A stretch of DNA of 64,000 nucleotides from Oceanobacillus sp. HTM 045 (GTDB taxonomy: Bacteria > Pseudomonadota > Alphaproteobacteria > Rhodobacterales > Rhodobacteraceae): positions 186,001-250,000 of the forward strand of contig WNWL01000001.1 in the NCBI GenBank assembly GCA_009733745.1, given 5' to 3'. Positions 18,405 to 27,029 of this stretch are shown here, one piece after another. Made by a program: the position numbers and the translations under genes. The stretch's first letter is position 1; each line of letters starts with the position of its first letter. Under the pieces are notes generated by a model. It was given only the letters and a program-made list of their open reading frames with translations. It was not told the origin of the DNA and did not search any database.

Positions 18405-19529
18405 TCACGCCGCCCGGTCGTCCTCCGGCGCCTTGGCCGCCAACTCGGCCGGGTTCGCCGGCGCGGGGCGGCTGTTCCGCGGCACCGGCACGTTGCCGTC
18501 CTTCGAGAGCAGGATGGCGATGGGCCGCGTCGCCTCGAACCGCGCCGCGATCATCACCAGGATCACCGTGATCGGGATGGCGAGGAACATCCCCGCCGGC
18601 CCCCAGATCGCGCCCCAGAGTACCAGTGTCAGCAGGATCACGAAGGAGGAGAGGTTGAGCCGGTTGCCCATGATCCGCGGCACCACGATCTCGCCCGCCA
18701 CGAACTGCGTCGCGCCGAGCAGCCCGATCAGCAGCAGCAGCGTCGCCGGGTCCTCCAGCACCGCCAGCCCGTAGGCGGAGGGCAGCGCGACCGCGAGGAT
18801 CGAGCCGATCGTCGGCACGTAGTTGAGCGCGAAGGCCAGCACCCCCCAGAACCCCGCGCCGGGCAGGCCGAGCGCGGCGCAGACCGCGTAGGTGATCAGC
18901 CCGACCCCGGCGCTGACCAGCGTCATCAGCCAGAGATAGATCCGCGTGGTCTCGCCAAGCGAGCGCAGCGTCGCCTGCGCCTCCGCCCGCCGCTCCGGAT
19001 CGGGAAAGAGCGCGCGCATCTTCGCGCCGTAGAACCGCTCGTCGATCAGCAGGAAGAGCACGTAGAGCATCACCAGGCTCACGTCCGAGATCACGCCCTG
19101 CGCGATCCCCAGCACCGTGCCGAGCCAGCGCTGCGGCTCGATGGTGGCGATGATCTGGCCGGGGTCGAGCACCAGGTCCACGCCGATCTTGAGCGCCAGT
19201 TCCTCGATCCGCGCCATCAGCGCGCCCTGCCGCCCCGCCGCGTCGATGGCGAGCTCCGAGATGCCGTTCGACAGCAGGTTCGCCGCCACGAACCCCACCG
19301 CGAGGAAGATCGCCGTCGCGAGGATGCGCGCCAGCATCGGCGGCAGGTTCAGCAGCGGCGCGAAACCGCGGCGCATCGATTCCGCCAGCGCCGTGATCAG
19401 GAACCAGATCAGCACCGCGATGGCGATCGGCACCGCGTAGTCGCGCGTCACCCAGAGCGCCAGCACGACCAGCATGCCGAGCCCGAGCGCGAAGAACGGC
19501 GCCGCCGCGAAACTCCACCGGCCGGACAT
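18405..19529 (-). CDS. AI-2E-family (PerM/TqsA-like) membrane permease
   Basis: The 374-residue protein shows the PF01594-type layout: two N-terminal membrane segments, a third plus an amphipathic extramembrane region (about 80-200), then a C-terminal cluster of helices containing GFWGVLAFALNYVPTIGSILA and NRLNLSSFVILLTLVLWG (each quoted in part). Members export small molecules, including autoinducer-2 in TqsA or Na+/H+ in others; function varies, so no substrate is assigned. The C-terminal tail is hydrophilic (VPVPRNSRPAPANPAE). It converges on the nitrilase-like gene. Confidence 0.85.
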   Translation of the reverse strand: MSGRWSFAAAPFFALGLGMLVVLALWVTRDYAVPIAIAVLIWFLITALAESMRRGFAPLLNLPPMLARILATAIFLAVGFVAANLLSNGISELAIDAAGRQGALMARIEELALKIGVDLVLDPGQIIATIEPQRWLGTVLGIAQGVISDVSLVMLYVLFLLIDERFYGAKMRALFPDPERRAEAQATLRSLGETTRIYLWLMTLVSAGVGLITYAVCAALGLPGAGFWGVLAFALNYVPTIGSILAVALPSAYGLAVLEDPATLLLLIGLLGATQFVAGEIVVPRIMGNRLNLSSFVILLTLVLWGAIWGPAGMFLAIPITVILVMIAARFEATRPIAILLSKDGNVPVPRNSRPAPANPAELAAKAPEDDRAA

Positions 19530-19808
19530 GATGCGTCACTCCCTCAGACAGGATGCCGCGAACGTATGTATTCCGGGGCTCCGGGTCTACTGCCGGGCGC
19601 CGATGCGGCGGCAGGCGAGGCGGCGCTCCGCGGAGACCTCGACGGGGCTCATGCATACGTCCCGGCCACCACCGTCTTCCTGCGCCGGGCGGAAGACTGA
19701 GCAGCCGGACGGGTTCAATCCCCCGGCGCCATCACCGCGAAGTGGTTTGACTTGCCCCGTCAACAAGCGGAGGTTGATGGCTGGTCATGGCGTCAGGGGG
19801 TGGTTCGA

Positions 19809-20516
19809 ATGGCGTTCGTTCTCAGCCGGCACTACATCGCGAAACACGACTTCGACGCGCCCGATGGCACGAAGGTCAAGGCGAACCGGACCTACCGGGT
19901 GACCGGCTTCGACTTCAGCGGCAACAACATCCTTGTCGATCTCGCGTTTCCGGACACCAAGCTGGTGCTGCCGAAGGACTGGGACGACCGCTTCACCGAC
20001 ACGACCACGATACCGGAGCCGGATGACGACAGCTTCAAGGGCATCGCCCGAAGCGAGACCAGCGGCTATTTCGAAGGCCAGAAGACCCGGCGCACCTGCT
20101 GGGCCTGCGCCCTGTCCAACGCGCTGATGTACAAGTCCGGAAAGTTCATCACCGAAGTTGCCATCGACGAACTGACGGGCGCGCGATCGACCAACACCAG
20201 CCCGAATGCCGAGGAATTCCTGAGCACCGTCTATTATCTCTACGACCACTACGACCTGTCGATGAGCTGCAACGTGTTCCAGGCCTGGCAGTACAAGGAC
20301 TGGCCCGGGATCATCGGCAATCTCTTCAAGAGAAATCCCGTGATCGTCTCGGTGAACAGCCAGACCCATGTGATCCTGCTGATGGCATGCACGACCACGC
20401 AGCCTTACTGGATTCTCTATTACGAGCCGACCGGGGGCAGCTACAGGAAGATGCTGCTCTGGGACCTGATCAAATCCAAGCGGCTCGACTACGCCTTCTC
20501 GATCGAGTCGAAATAG
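19809..20516 (+). CDS. Papain-like cysteine protease (AvrRpt2/C70-like)
   Basis: A 235-residue protein whose central part reads as a papain-fold active site: Gln91 and Cys97 in QKTRRTCWAC, exactly the six-residue spacing of the papain oxyanion Gln and nucleophile Cys, with Trp next to Cys. His187 in QTHVILL follows, and a conserved-looking YYEPTGG (about 204-210) could supply the third residue. The N-terminal 75 residues look like a small beta domain. There is no signal peptide or membrane segment. The closest family I recall is AvrRpt2-type peptidase C70, named by motif only. The start at ATG 19809 has AGGGGG upstream. Flanking genes do not suggest a target. Confidence 0.6.
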   Translation: MAFVLSRHYIAKHDFDAPDGTKVKANRTYRVTGFDFSGNNILVDLAFPDTKLVLPKDWDDRFTDTTTIPEPDDDSFKGIARSETSGYFEGQKTRRTCWACALSNALMYKSGKFITEVAIDELTGARSTNTSPNAEEFLSTVYYLYDHYDLSMSCNVFQAWQYKDWPGIIGNLFKRNPVIVSVNSQTHVILLMACTTTQPYWILYYEPTGGSYRKMLLWDLIKSKRLDYAFSIESK

Positions 20517-20537
20517 GCGCCCTGCTACACCCCGCCT

Positions 20538-21953
20538 CTACTCCCCCGCCAGCGCGGCTTCGTCCGGCGTTGCCACCGGCCCGCGCGCGGCGACCTTCAG
20601 CGGCACGCCGCCTTCGGGGCGGAGCGTCAGGGTCATCACCGGTTTCGGGTGTTGGCCGGAGGCGGTGAAGCTCAGCCGGTTGACCAGCGTGGCGAGGATC
20701 AGCGTCGCCTCCGTCACCGCGAAGCCCATGCCGATGCAGATCCGCGGCCCGGCGCCGAAGGGCAGGTAGAGGTAGCGGTCCCGCGCCTTCGTTTTCTCCG
20801 CGTCGAAGGCCTCGGGCCGGAATTCGTTCGGCGTGTCCCACCACATCTCGTGGCGGTGCAGCGCGTAGACCGGCAGGATCACCGTGTCGCCCTTGCGCAC
20901 CTCGCGACCGCAGAGCGTGTCGCCCTTGCGCGCCGTGCGCGAGATCATGCCGACCGGCGGGTAGAGCCGCATCGCCTCCTCGATCACCTGCCGGTGGTAG
21001 GAAAGCTCCGGCAGGTGCTCCGCCGTCGCCGCGCCGCCGCCGCAGGCCGCGCGGCTCTCCTCGACCAGCTTCGCCTGCACCCGCGCGTCATGCGCCACGA
21101 GGTAGAGCGACCAGGCCAGCGCCAGCGCCGTGGTCTCGTGCCCGGCGACGAGGAAGGCGAGCAGGTTGTCGCGCAGCTCCTCCGGCGTCATCGAGCGGCC
21201 CGTCTCCGGGTCGGCGGCCTCCAGCATCAGCCCGAGCAGGTCCTCGCGCCGGTCGCCTTCCATCCGCTCGGCGATCACCCGGTCCAGCATCGCCTGCATG
21301 TCGGTGATGCCGCGCCGGTGGAACAGCTGCGCCGGGCGCGGGATCCAGCTCGGCAGGTTCATGATGTCGAACAGGCTCACCCGCCCGATCGTCTCGAAAT
21401 AGCGCGTCACCGTGCCCGAGACCGCGCCCTTGTCGATCACCTTCGAGCCGGAAAGCGCCACGTCGCAGATCACGTCGAAGGTCGCCGCGATCATCTCGGG
21501 ATAGAGGTCCACCACCCCCGGCGCGCGGGCCGCGATCCGCTCCGCCGCGCGCTCGGCGGCGGCGGTCATGAAATGCGACAGCGCCACCATGTGCCGATGC
21601 GCGAAGACCGGCGCCGCCGCCCGGCGCTGCCAGCGCCAGTGGCTGCCCTCGGCCACGAACAGGCTGTCGCCGATGGCGGGCTTCACCATGCGGATCGTGA
21701 CGCGCGACTTGGGGTAGTTCTCCTCGTTCTCCAGCAGCACCCGCTTCAGCGCGCCGGGGTCCATCACCATGTGCCAGCGCGCCACGGTGCGGCCCGAGAC
21801 CATCGGCTGGGTGAAGGCGACGGGCGGGATGATTTCCAGCAGGTTGCGCCGCGCCGCCCGCAGCACCTCGAGGATCGAGAGCTGGCGGTCCGGGATCTTC
21901 GCCATCGGCGGCACGAATGCCCCGCCGTCCGCGCCGGTCCTGTCCTGAGCCAT
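20538..21953 (-). CDS. Cytochrome P450
   Basis: The 471-residue haem monooxygenase has all three P450 signatures: the I-helix FLVAGHETTALAL (about residue 270), the K-helix EAMRLYPP with ExxR (about 330) and the haem loop PFGAGPRICIG with ligand Cys (about 415). The N-terminus lacks a membrane anchor, so it is a soluble bacterial P450. It resembles the CYP102/CYP4-like group by the AGHETT and EAMRLYPP wording, which often act on fatty acids or terpenoids. No ferredoxin or reductase gene is adjacent, so electron partners must be encoded elsewhere. Confidence 0.93.
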   Translation of the reverse strand: MAQDRTGADGGAFVPPMAKIPDRQLSILEVLRAARRNLLEIIPPVAFTQPMVSGRTVARWHMVMDPGALKRVLLENEENYPKSRVTIRMVKPAIGDSLFVAEGSHWRWQRRAAAPVFAHRHMVALSHFMTAAAERAAERIAARAPGVVDLYPEMIAATFDVICDVALSGSKVIDKGAVSGTVTRYFETIGRVSLFDIMNLPSWIPRPAQLFHRRGITDMQAMLDRVIAERMEGDRREDLLGLMLEAADPETGRSMTPEELRDNLLAFLVAGHETTALALAWSLYLVAHDARVQAKLVEESRAACGGGAATAEHLPELSYHRQVIEEAMRLYPPVGMISRTARKGDTLCGREVRKGDTVILPVYALHRHEMWWDTPNEFRPEAFDAEKTKARDRYLYLPFGAGPRICIGMGFAVTEATLILATLVNRLSFTASGQHPKPVMTLTLRPEGGVPLKVAARGPVATPDEAALAGE

Positions 21954-22054
21954 GAAACCCTCCCGGCTCCGAGCGCCCTCCTGACCCCAAGGTGCGCCCT
22001 GCGGGCGGGCGTTTCAAGGCGCGGGTTCCGGGTGGGGCTTCGAAGCGGGAGAAC

Positions 22055-23239
22055 CTACCCCTCCTTGTAGAAGTCCCGCGGCTCGATCTGCCCCTGCGGC
22101 TGGTAGAGGCAGTTGATTTTCCAGAAGTTGTAGTTGTCGTAGATATACTTGCTGATGCGCCGCGATCCGATGGCCGGGCCATACTGCCCGTACCCCGCCT
22201 CCACGGTGCCGCCAGCGCCGTCGGTCATCAGCACATGATACATGCCGTTGATGTGAACCCCGATCAGCCCCGGCGTGGTGCGGAGTATCCTGAACCTCTC
22301 TGCTTCCTTCCGCAGTCTTTCGGCCCTCTGAGCGGGCGTCTCGTTCCTCGCTCTGTTGGGCCGCGGGATGCGCTGCACCGGTGCTGTCGCATCGCGCTCC
22401 AACCGCCTCAGATGCTGGTCGAACATGTGCACCCCCGCATTGGAATAGAGCACGCCATTGCCGGAGGGCACGCGCGTCTCGGGACGGTTTCGCTTGAGGT
22501 TCTGCCTCGACGTCGTGCCGAGGATCGCGCCTTTCGGCAGTAGGTGCGAGAACCTCCCCCTGAGCATCTGGTAGAGCCCCCAGGCCACGAACTCGGTGCA
22601 ATCCCACGGCCCCATCCACTCCTGCATGTATTTCGGCACGCAGGCGCCGAGCATGAAGGGTTGACCCATCTTGCTCTGCATCAGGCGCACCAGTGCTGCC
22701 GCGCCCCAGCCGGGGCTGGCGGCGGTCCCGCCTCCGTAGGTAGCCTTCAGCAGGCGGCACATGCAGGCAAAGGTATAGGTCGAGGGTTTCTGCTCACCGT
22801 GACTGTAGGTCTTCCAGGTGTCGAGGTTCGGGATCGGTACGGGCGGTGACTTGAAGATCCCGTTCGGCCTTTTCGTCCGCCGCAGGAACCAGCGTTGCAT
22901 GTTCTTGATCGCGCGGATGGTCTGGCCGTTGATGGTCCCGGTCGCCGGGCCCGGATCGACCGGGAACTGGGCGAACACTTCGGTACCGTCCGGCAGGTGT
23001 CCCGTGAGCTTGCGTTGCTGGGGAAATGTCTCGTGGATCGTCCTGAGCGCCACCTGCACCGCGTAGACATCCTGTGGGCGGTTCCTGACGCCCGCATTCC
23101 TGCGATTGCCCACGGGCGCCGTCAGCCAGATCTCCCCGGCCTCGTAGCGGCTCCTGTTCAGCCGCGCGGCCCGCAGGTCGCCGGGGGCGAAGTGGTCGAT
23201 GATGTCGCGGAGCGATGCGGAACTGTTCGCCGGGGCCAT
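22055..23239 (-). CDS. NlpC/P60-like cysteine hydrolase with peptidoglycan-binding-like N-terminus
   Basis: A 394-residue protein of uncertain family. The stretch MGQPFMLG ... GPWDCTEFVAWGLY (about 191-223) looks like the NlpC/P60 nucleophile region with Cys214; His335 in GMYHVLM and Glu347 could complete the site. Residues 55-120, including a GTINGQTIRAIKNMQ block, resemble a peptidoglycan-binding repeat. An Arg/Glu-rich insertion (about 278-320) looks like a coiled coil. No signal peptide is visible from the ATG at 23239, whether or not the upstream frame is used. It could be an endolysin-like or intracellular hydrolase. The function is inferred from motifs only. Confidence 0.5.
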   Translation of the reverse strand: MAPANSSASLRDIIDHFAPGDLRAARLNRSRYEAGEIWLTAPVGNRRNAGVRNRPQDVYAVQVALRTIHETFPQQRKLTGHLPDGTEVFAQFPVDPGPATGTINGQTIRAIKNMQRWFLRRTKRPNGIFKSPPVPIPNLDTWKTYSHGEQKPSTYTFACMCRLLKATYGGGTAASPGWGAAALVRLMQSKMGQPFMLGACVPKYMQEWMGPWDCTEFVAWGLYQMLRGRFSHLLPKGAILGTTSRQNLKRNRPETRVPSGNGVLYSNAGVHMFDQHLRRLERDATAPVQRIPRPNRARNETPAQRAERLRKEAERFRILRTTPGLIGVHINGMYHVLMTDGAGGTVEAGYGQYGPAIGSRRISKYIYDNYNFWKINCLYQPQGQIEPRDFYKEG

Positions 23240-23401
23240 GCAAGCCTCCCCAATCAGGCCCCCCGGATGCGCGCGGCCCCTGAATGCGGCCGCTGGGGGC
23301 GGTTCCCGAATTCGGGCCCGCCGGCGACGCCACCGGGCCATGCGCTGAAATGCGTTGCAAGAGTAGAGTAACGTCGCGAGCGAAACAATCCTCGATTGAA
23401 A

Positions 23402-24538
23402 TTATCGCCCCGGCCGCAGCACCGTGCCGCCCGCCACCGTGCGGACGATCCGCCACGGGCCATCGGTGTCGAGCACCACCATGTCGGCCCGGCGCCCCGG
23501 CGCGAGCGCGCCGCGGTCACCCAGCCCCATCGCCGCCGCCGGGTTGGCGGAGACCAGCGCCCAGGCATCGCCGAGGCCCAGCACCCCGCGCGCCACCAGC
23601 CGCTCGGCGGCGTGGAGCAGGCTCGGGTAGTAGTAGTCCGAGGCCAGCACCGTGCAGAGCCCGTCGCGCACCGCGTCCTCGGCGGGGATCGCCCCGGTAT
23701 GGCTGCCGCCGCGGATCACGTTCGGCCCGCCCATCACCACCGGCTCGCCTGCAGCGGCCGCCGCCGCCGCCGCCCCGCGCGACAGCGGGAACTCGCACAC
23801 CGTCGCACCCAGCGCGCGGAACTCCGCCAGTTCCGCCTCCGACCGCGCGTCATGCGACAGCATCACCGCCCCGTGCCGCCGCCCCAGCGCGGCGACCTCG
23901 GCGATGCGCGCCGGCACCTCCGCCGCGCGGGCGCCGATCCCGCCGATGCGCGCCATGTACTCCTTCAGCGAGACGCCCGCGCGCTGCGCCCACTTGTGGA
24001 ACTTCGCGTGCTCCCCGGCCTCGGCCAGCGCGATCGTGCCGGTGGTGTGGTCGTTGAAGGCCAGCGCCGGCACCGGCTCGGTGGCGAGCCAGCCGGCGAT
24101 GTCGCCGATCACCTCGTGGGCATAGGTCTCCCAGCGGAGCTGAACCCGGTGGTCTGCCGTCAGGCGCGGGCGCAGCCGCGCGAGACCGTCCATGAACCGC
24201 CGTGCCGCGTCGAGGCTCCGCGCCCCCGGCTCCCACGAGACCGTCAGCCCGTGGAAGGCGGTGGTGATGCCGTTTGCGGCAAGCTGGCGGTCGACCGAGC
24301 CCATCGCGATGTCGAACGGCATGTCCACGCCCGGCCGCGGGAACAGCTCCAGCTCGAACGCGTCGCCATGCACGTCGACGATGCCGGGCAGGACGTGCAG
24401 GCCGGTGCAGTCGATCCGCGCCGCATCCGCCGCCGCTGTCCCGACGATCCGGCCGTCGGCGACATGCACGTCGCCGCGCGACAGCGTCCCGTCCGGCCAG
24501 AGAACCGTCCCGCCCGCCAGGGAGACCGTGCCGTCCAT
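23402..24538 (-). CDS. phnM: PhnM-like amidohydrolase (ribose 1-methylphosphonate 5-triphosphate diphosphatase family)
   Basis: The 378-residue metal-dependent amidohydrolase matches PhnM: HVLPGIVDVHGDAFELE (about 50-66, an Asp in place of the second His of a classical HxH), the LAFNDHTTG block (about 175) and ASDYYYPSLLHAA (about 300-312). In the C-P lyase pathway PhnM removes diphosphate from the alkylphosphonate ribose triphosphate. None of the other phn genes is in the window, so this may be a stand-alone paralogue with another substrate. The start chosen is ATG 24538 (MDGTVSLAGG). It is divergent from a secreted protein gene. Confidence 0.78.
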   Translation of the reverse strand: MDGTVSLAGGTVLWPDGTLSRGDVHVADGRIVGTAAADAARIDCTGLHVLPGIVDVHGDAFELELFPRPGVDMPFDIAMGSVDRQLAANGITTAFHGLTVSWEPGARSLDAARRFMDGLARLRPRLTADHRVQLRWETYAHEVIGDIAGWLATEPVPALAFNDHTTGTIALAEAGEHAKFHKWAQRAGVSLKEYMARIGGIGARAAEVPARIAEVAALGRRHGAVMLSHDARSEAELAEFRALGATVCEFPLSRGAAAAAAAAGEPVVMGGPNVIRGGSHTGAIPAEDAVRDGLCTVLASDYYYPSLLHAAERLVARGVLGLGDAWALVSANPAAAMGLGDRGALAPGRRADMVVLDTDGPWRIVRTVAGGTVLRPGR

Positions 24539-24688
24539 GCTCCCGCTCTCCTCAGCGCCCGCCCGCCGCCGGGATACCCCTCCGGTGCGCGAATCGAAAC
24601 CCTTCAAGCGGTCCCGCGGCAGAACCGGCAGGCGGGGACTTGCAGGCGGGGACTTGCAGGCGGGGCGGAGATGGCGGACGTTCCCCCC

Positions 24689-25132
24689 ATGAGAGTCCTC
24701 GCCTGCCTTTCCCTCCTCCTCCTCGCCGCGCTGCCTGCCCGCGCGGCGGAGACCTTCGAGACCGCCTTCCTCCGCAGCGTCGACCGCTACTGCGAGGCGG
24801 TGGACGACCTCGCCGCCGATGTCTCGCGGGGCAGGGTGGAGAGCCGCCACATGACGCGCGCCGTCGGCGCGTCGCAGAACGTGGAGGGGTTCATCGACAA
24901 CACCTGGCTCGAAGGCATCGCGGACGACCACCGCGCCCGCCTCGTGATGATCATGGAAAAGGCCCTCGGCTGCCGCGACCGGGCGGAGAAGGCAGGCGCG
25001 GGGTGGTGGACGATCTACCGTGCCACCGGCGGGATGGAACCCTACGACAAGCACCGCCTCGCCGAATGGGGCGAGACGCTGCACGGCCTCGGCTTCGCCG
25101 CGCGGGCAAAGCTGGCAGGAGCGCGCCAATGA
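24689..25132 (+). CDS. Secreted hypothetical protein
   Basis: A 147-residue protein with a clear signal peptide (MRVLACLSLLLLAALPARAA, cleavage about residue 20). The mature part has two cysteines (in DRYCEAVDD and GCRDRAEK), suitable for a periplasmic disulfide, and several conserved-looking Trp residues near the end (GWWTIYRATGG). No known family was recognised. The stop overlaps the start of the cupin gene as ATGA, so the two are likely translationally coupled. An upstream in-frame ATG at 24671 is possible but less likely because the signal peptide begins at 24689. Confidence 0.72.
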   Translation: MRVLACLSLLLLAALPARAAETFETAFLRSVDRYCEAVDDLAADVSRGRVESRHMTRAVGASQNVEGFIDNTWLEGIADDHRARLVMIMEKALGCRDRAEKAGAGWWTIYRATGGMEPYDKHRLAEWGETLHGLGFAARAKLAGARQ

Positions 25133-26253
25133 ACGACACGTCGACGCCCCCGGAGAAAGTCTCCGACGCCCGCATCGCCGCCGCCGAGGTCCGCCTGCCC
25201 ACGTCCGACCTCGCCGCCGACCTGCCGTTCTTCACCCGGCGGCTCGGCTTCCGGCTCGACCAGATATTCCCCGCCGACGACCCCTCCGTCGCCGTGGTCT
25301 CTGGCCACGGCCTGCGCCTCCGGCTGGAGCGCAGCGCGGCGGAGGCCCCCGGCACGATCCGCCTGCTGGTGGACGACCCGGCCAGCTTCGCCGGCGGCGA
25401 TACGGTATTGACCGCCCCCGGCGGGTTACGGGTCGAGATCGTCCCCGCCGCCGTGGCGATGACGATCCCGGAGACGCAGCACCAGTTCCTCGTCCGCCGC
25501 CTGAAGGACAACACGCCCTGGGTGATCGGCCGGGCCGGGATGCATTACCGCGACCTGATCCCCGACCGGCTCGGCGGGTCGATCATCGCCAGCCATATCC
25601 GCATCCCCGACGGCGGGCCGGTGCCGGACATGGTCCACTACCACACCATCGGCTTCCAGCTGATCTTCTGCTACCGGGGCTGGGTCGACCTCGTCTACGA
25701 GGACCAGGGACCGCCCTTCCGGCTCCATGCCGGGGACTGCGTGATCCAGCCGCCGGAGATCCGCCACCGGGTGCTCTTCGCCTCCGACGAGATCGAGGTG
25801 ATCGAGATCGGCGTCCCCGCGGAGCACGTCACCACCATCGACCACGAGATGGAACTGCCGACCCCGCACTACCGCCCCGAGCGGGAGTTCTCCGGCCAGG
25901 TCTTCGTGCATCACCGCGAGGCGGAGGCCGCGTGGGGCCCGTGGCGCCTCCCCGGCTTCGAGGCCCGCGACACCGGCATCGGCGCGGGCACGCGCGGCGT
26001 CGCGGGCGTCAAGGTCGCGCGCCGGGCGGGGGAGGCCGCCCCCGTTGTCGCGACGCATGACTGCGACATCTTCTTCGCCTTCGTGATGGACGGCACCGGC
26101 ACGCTGGAGGCCGACGGCACGGCCCACGCCATCGAGGCGGGCGACGCCTTCGTCGTCCCGCCGGGAATGCCGTCGAAGCTGACCCCCACCTCTGACGACT
26201 TCCAGCTGCTGGAGGTCGCGCTGCCCGCGGAGTTCCGGACGGAGATCGGCTGA
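25129..26253 (+). CDS. Glyoxalase (VOC)-bicupin fusion protein
   Basis: A 374-residue protein built from three beta-rich parts. Residues 15-110 read as a vicinal-oxygen-chelate module (VRLPTSDLAADLPFFTRRLG start). Residues 125-245 form a first cupin with HYHTIGFQLIFCYRG and GDCVIQPPEIRHRV, supplying His and Glu metal ligands. Residues 265-374 form a second cupin with HDCDIFFAFVMDGTG and GDAFVVPPGMPSKL. Such a fusion could be a metal-dependent dioxygenase, isomerase or sugar-binding regulator; nothing fixes the choice. It is coupled to the secreted protein upstream and lies next to the lone phnM on the other strand. Confidence 0.68.
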   Translation: MNDTSTPPEKVSDARIAAAEVRLPTSDLAADLPFFTRRLGFRLDQIFPADDPSVAVVSGHGLRLRLERSAAEAPGTIRLLVDDPASFAGGDTVLTAPGGLRVEIVPAAVAMTIPETQHQFLVRRLKDNTPWVIGRAGMHYRDLIPDRLGGSIIASHIRIPDGGPVPDMVHYHTIGFQLIFCYRGWVDLVYEDQGPPFRLHAGDCVIQPPEIRHRVLFASDEIEVIEIGVPAEHVTTIDHEMELPTPHYRPEREFSGQVFVHHREAEAAWGPWRLPGFEARDTGIGAGTRGVAGVKVARRAGEAAPVVATHDCDIFFAFVMDGTGTLEADGTAHAIEAGDAFVVPPGMPSKLTPTSDDFQLLEVALPAEFRTEIG

Positions 26254-26351
26254 CCCTCTCCCGCCTCCCGCTGCTGCCCCGATCTCGCGCGGTTGCATTC
26301 TCCGCCCTGTCCCCCAGACTGTGCGCGGGGAACCGACAGGGAGGGAGAGAG

Positions 26352-26876
26352 GTGAGCGGGATCACGCGGCGCGGGTTCGGTGGTGCGGTCGGGGCCGCGA
26401 TGCTGGCGGCGCCCTTGCGCGCATCGGCGCAGGAACCCTTCTCGCTGGAGAGCCTGGAGACACGCACGGCGATCCTCTGCGAGACCGTGAAGGCGATGGA
26501 CGGGCACCTGGCGGGCGGACCGCCGCCGACCGTCGCGGAGGCGGTGGCGATCATGTCGACGCTCTTCGACACGCTGCCGCCGGTGTTCGAGACCTTGCAG
26601 GCGGTGGAGCAGGGCGTGACACCCGATCTCACCGACCCGGAAATGACCCGTCTCGCCTTCGCGGTGAAGGAGCTGCGCGACTGCGGCGATCTCTACAAAA
26701 AGATCGCCCGCGACTGGGCCGAGAAGTTCGGCCCGAGCCCGGCAGGCAGTTCGGGCGGCGAGGCGATCCAGCAGGCCGCTGCCTTCACCCGCCACAAGGT
26801 CAAGGTGGACTACACCTGGAGCGCGGTCGTGGTCCTCGCGCTGGTCCTGCTGCGGGGCGGACGCATCGGGGAATAG
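26352..26876 (+). CDS. Tat-signal hypothetical protein with C-terminal membrane anchor
   Basis: A 174-residue protein starting at GTG 26352, with GAGGGAGAGAG immediately upstream. The N-terminus ITRRGFGGAVGAAMLAAPLR is a twin-arginine-type signal, cleaved at about ASA-QE (residue 27). Two cysteines (about 43 and 111) lie in the helical mature part. The C-terminus (YTWSAVVVLALVLLRGG) is a probable transmembrane tail, so the protein would be anchored in the inner membrane with its body in the periplasm. No family was recognised. Confidence 0.7.
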   Translation: MSGITRRGFGGAVGAAMLAAPLRASAQEPFSLESLETRTAILCETVKAMDGHLAGGPPPTVAEAVAIMSTLFDTLPPVFETLQAVEQGVTPDLTDPEMTRLAFAVKELRDCGDLYKKIARDWAEKFGPSPAGSSGGEAIQQAAAFTRHKVKVDYTWSAVVVLALVLLRGGRIGE

Positions 26877-27029
26877 GGCAGGTCGCGAAGCCGCCTCCGG
26901 CCCTCTCCACCCTGTCCGCACCCCTCCTGCCTCGTCAAACGGCGCCCGCCGGTGGCGGGCAGTCCTCCTGCCCGTGCCTCCGCCCTACGGGCTCCGGCCC
27001 GGCGGTGACGCGGCCGGAAACTCGGGAGG

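Noticed and set aside
19706-19732. T-arm-like sequence (GGTTCAATCCCCC) suggesting a tRNA or permuted tmRNA piece
   Set aside because: The flanking stem positions do not pair beyond three bases, the acceptor is too short, and no anticodon arm or tag reading frame is nearby.
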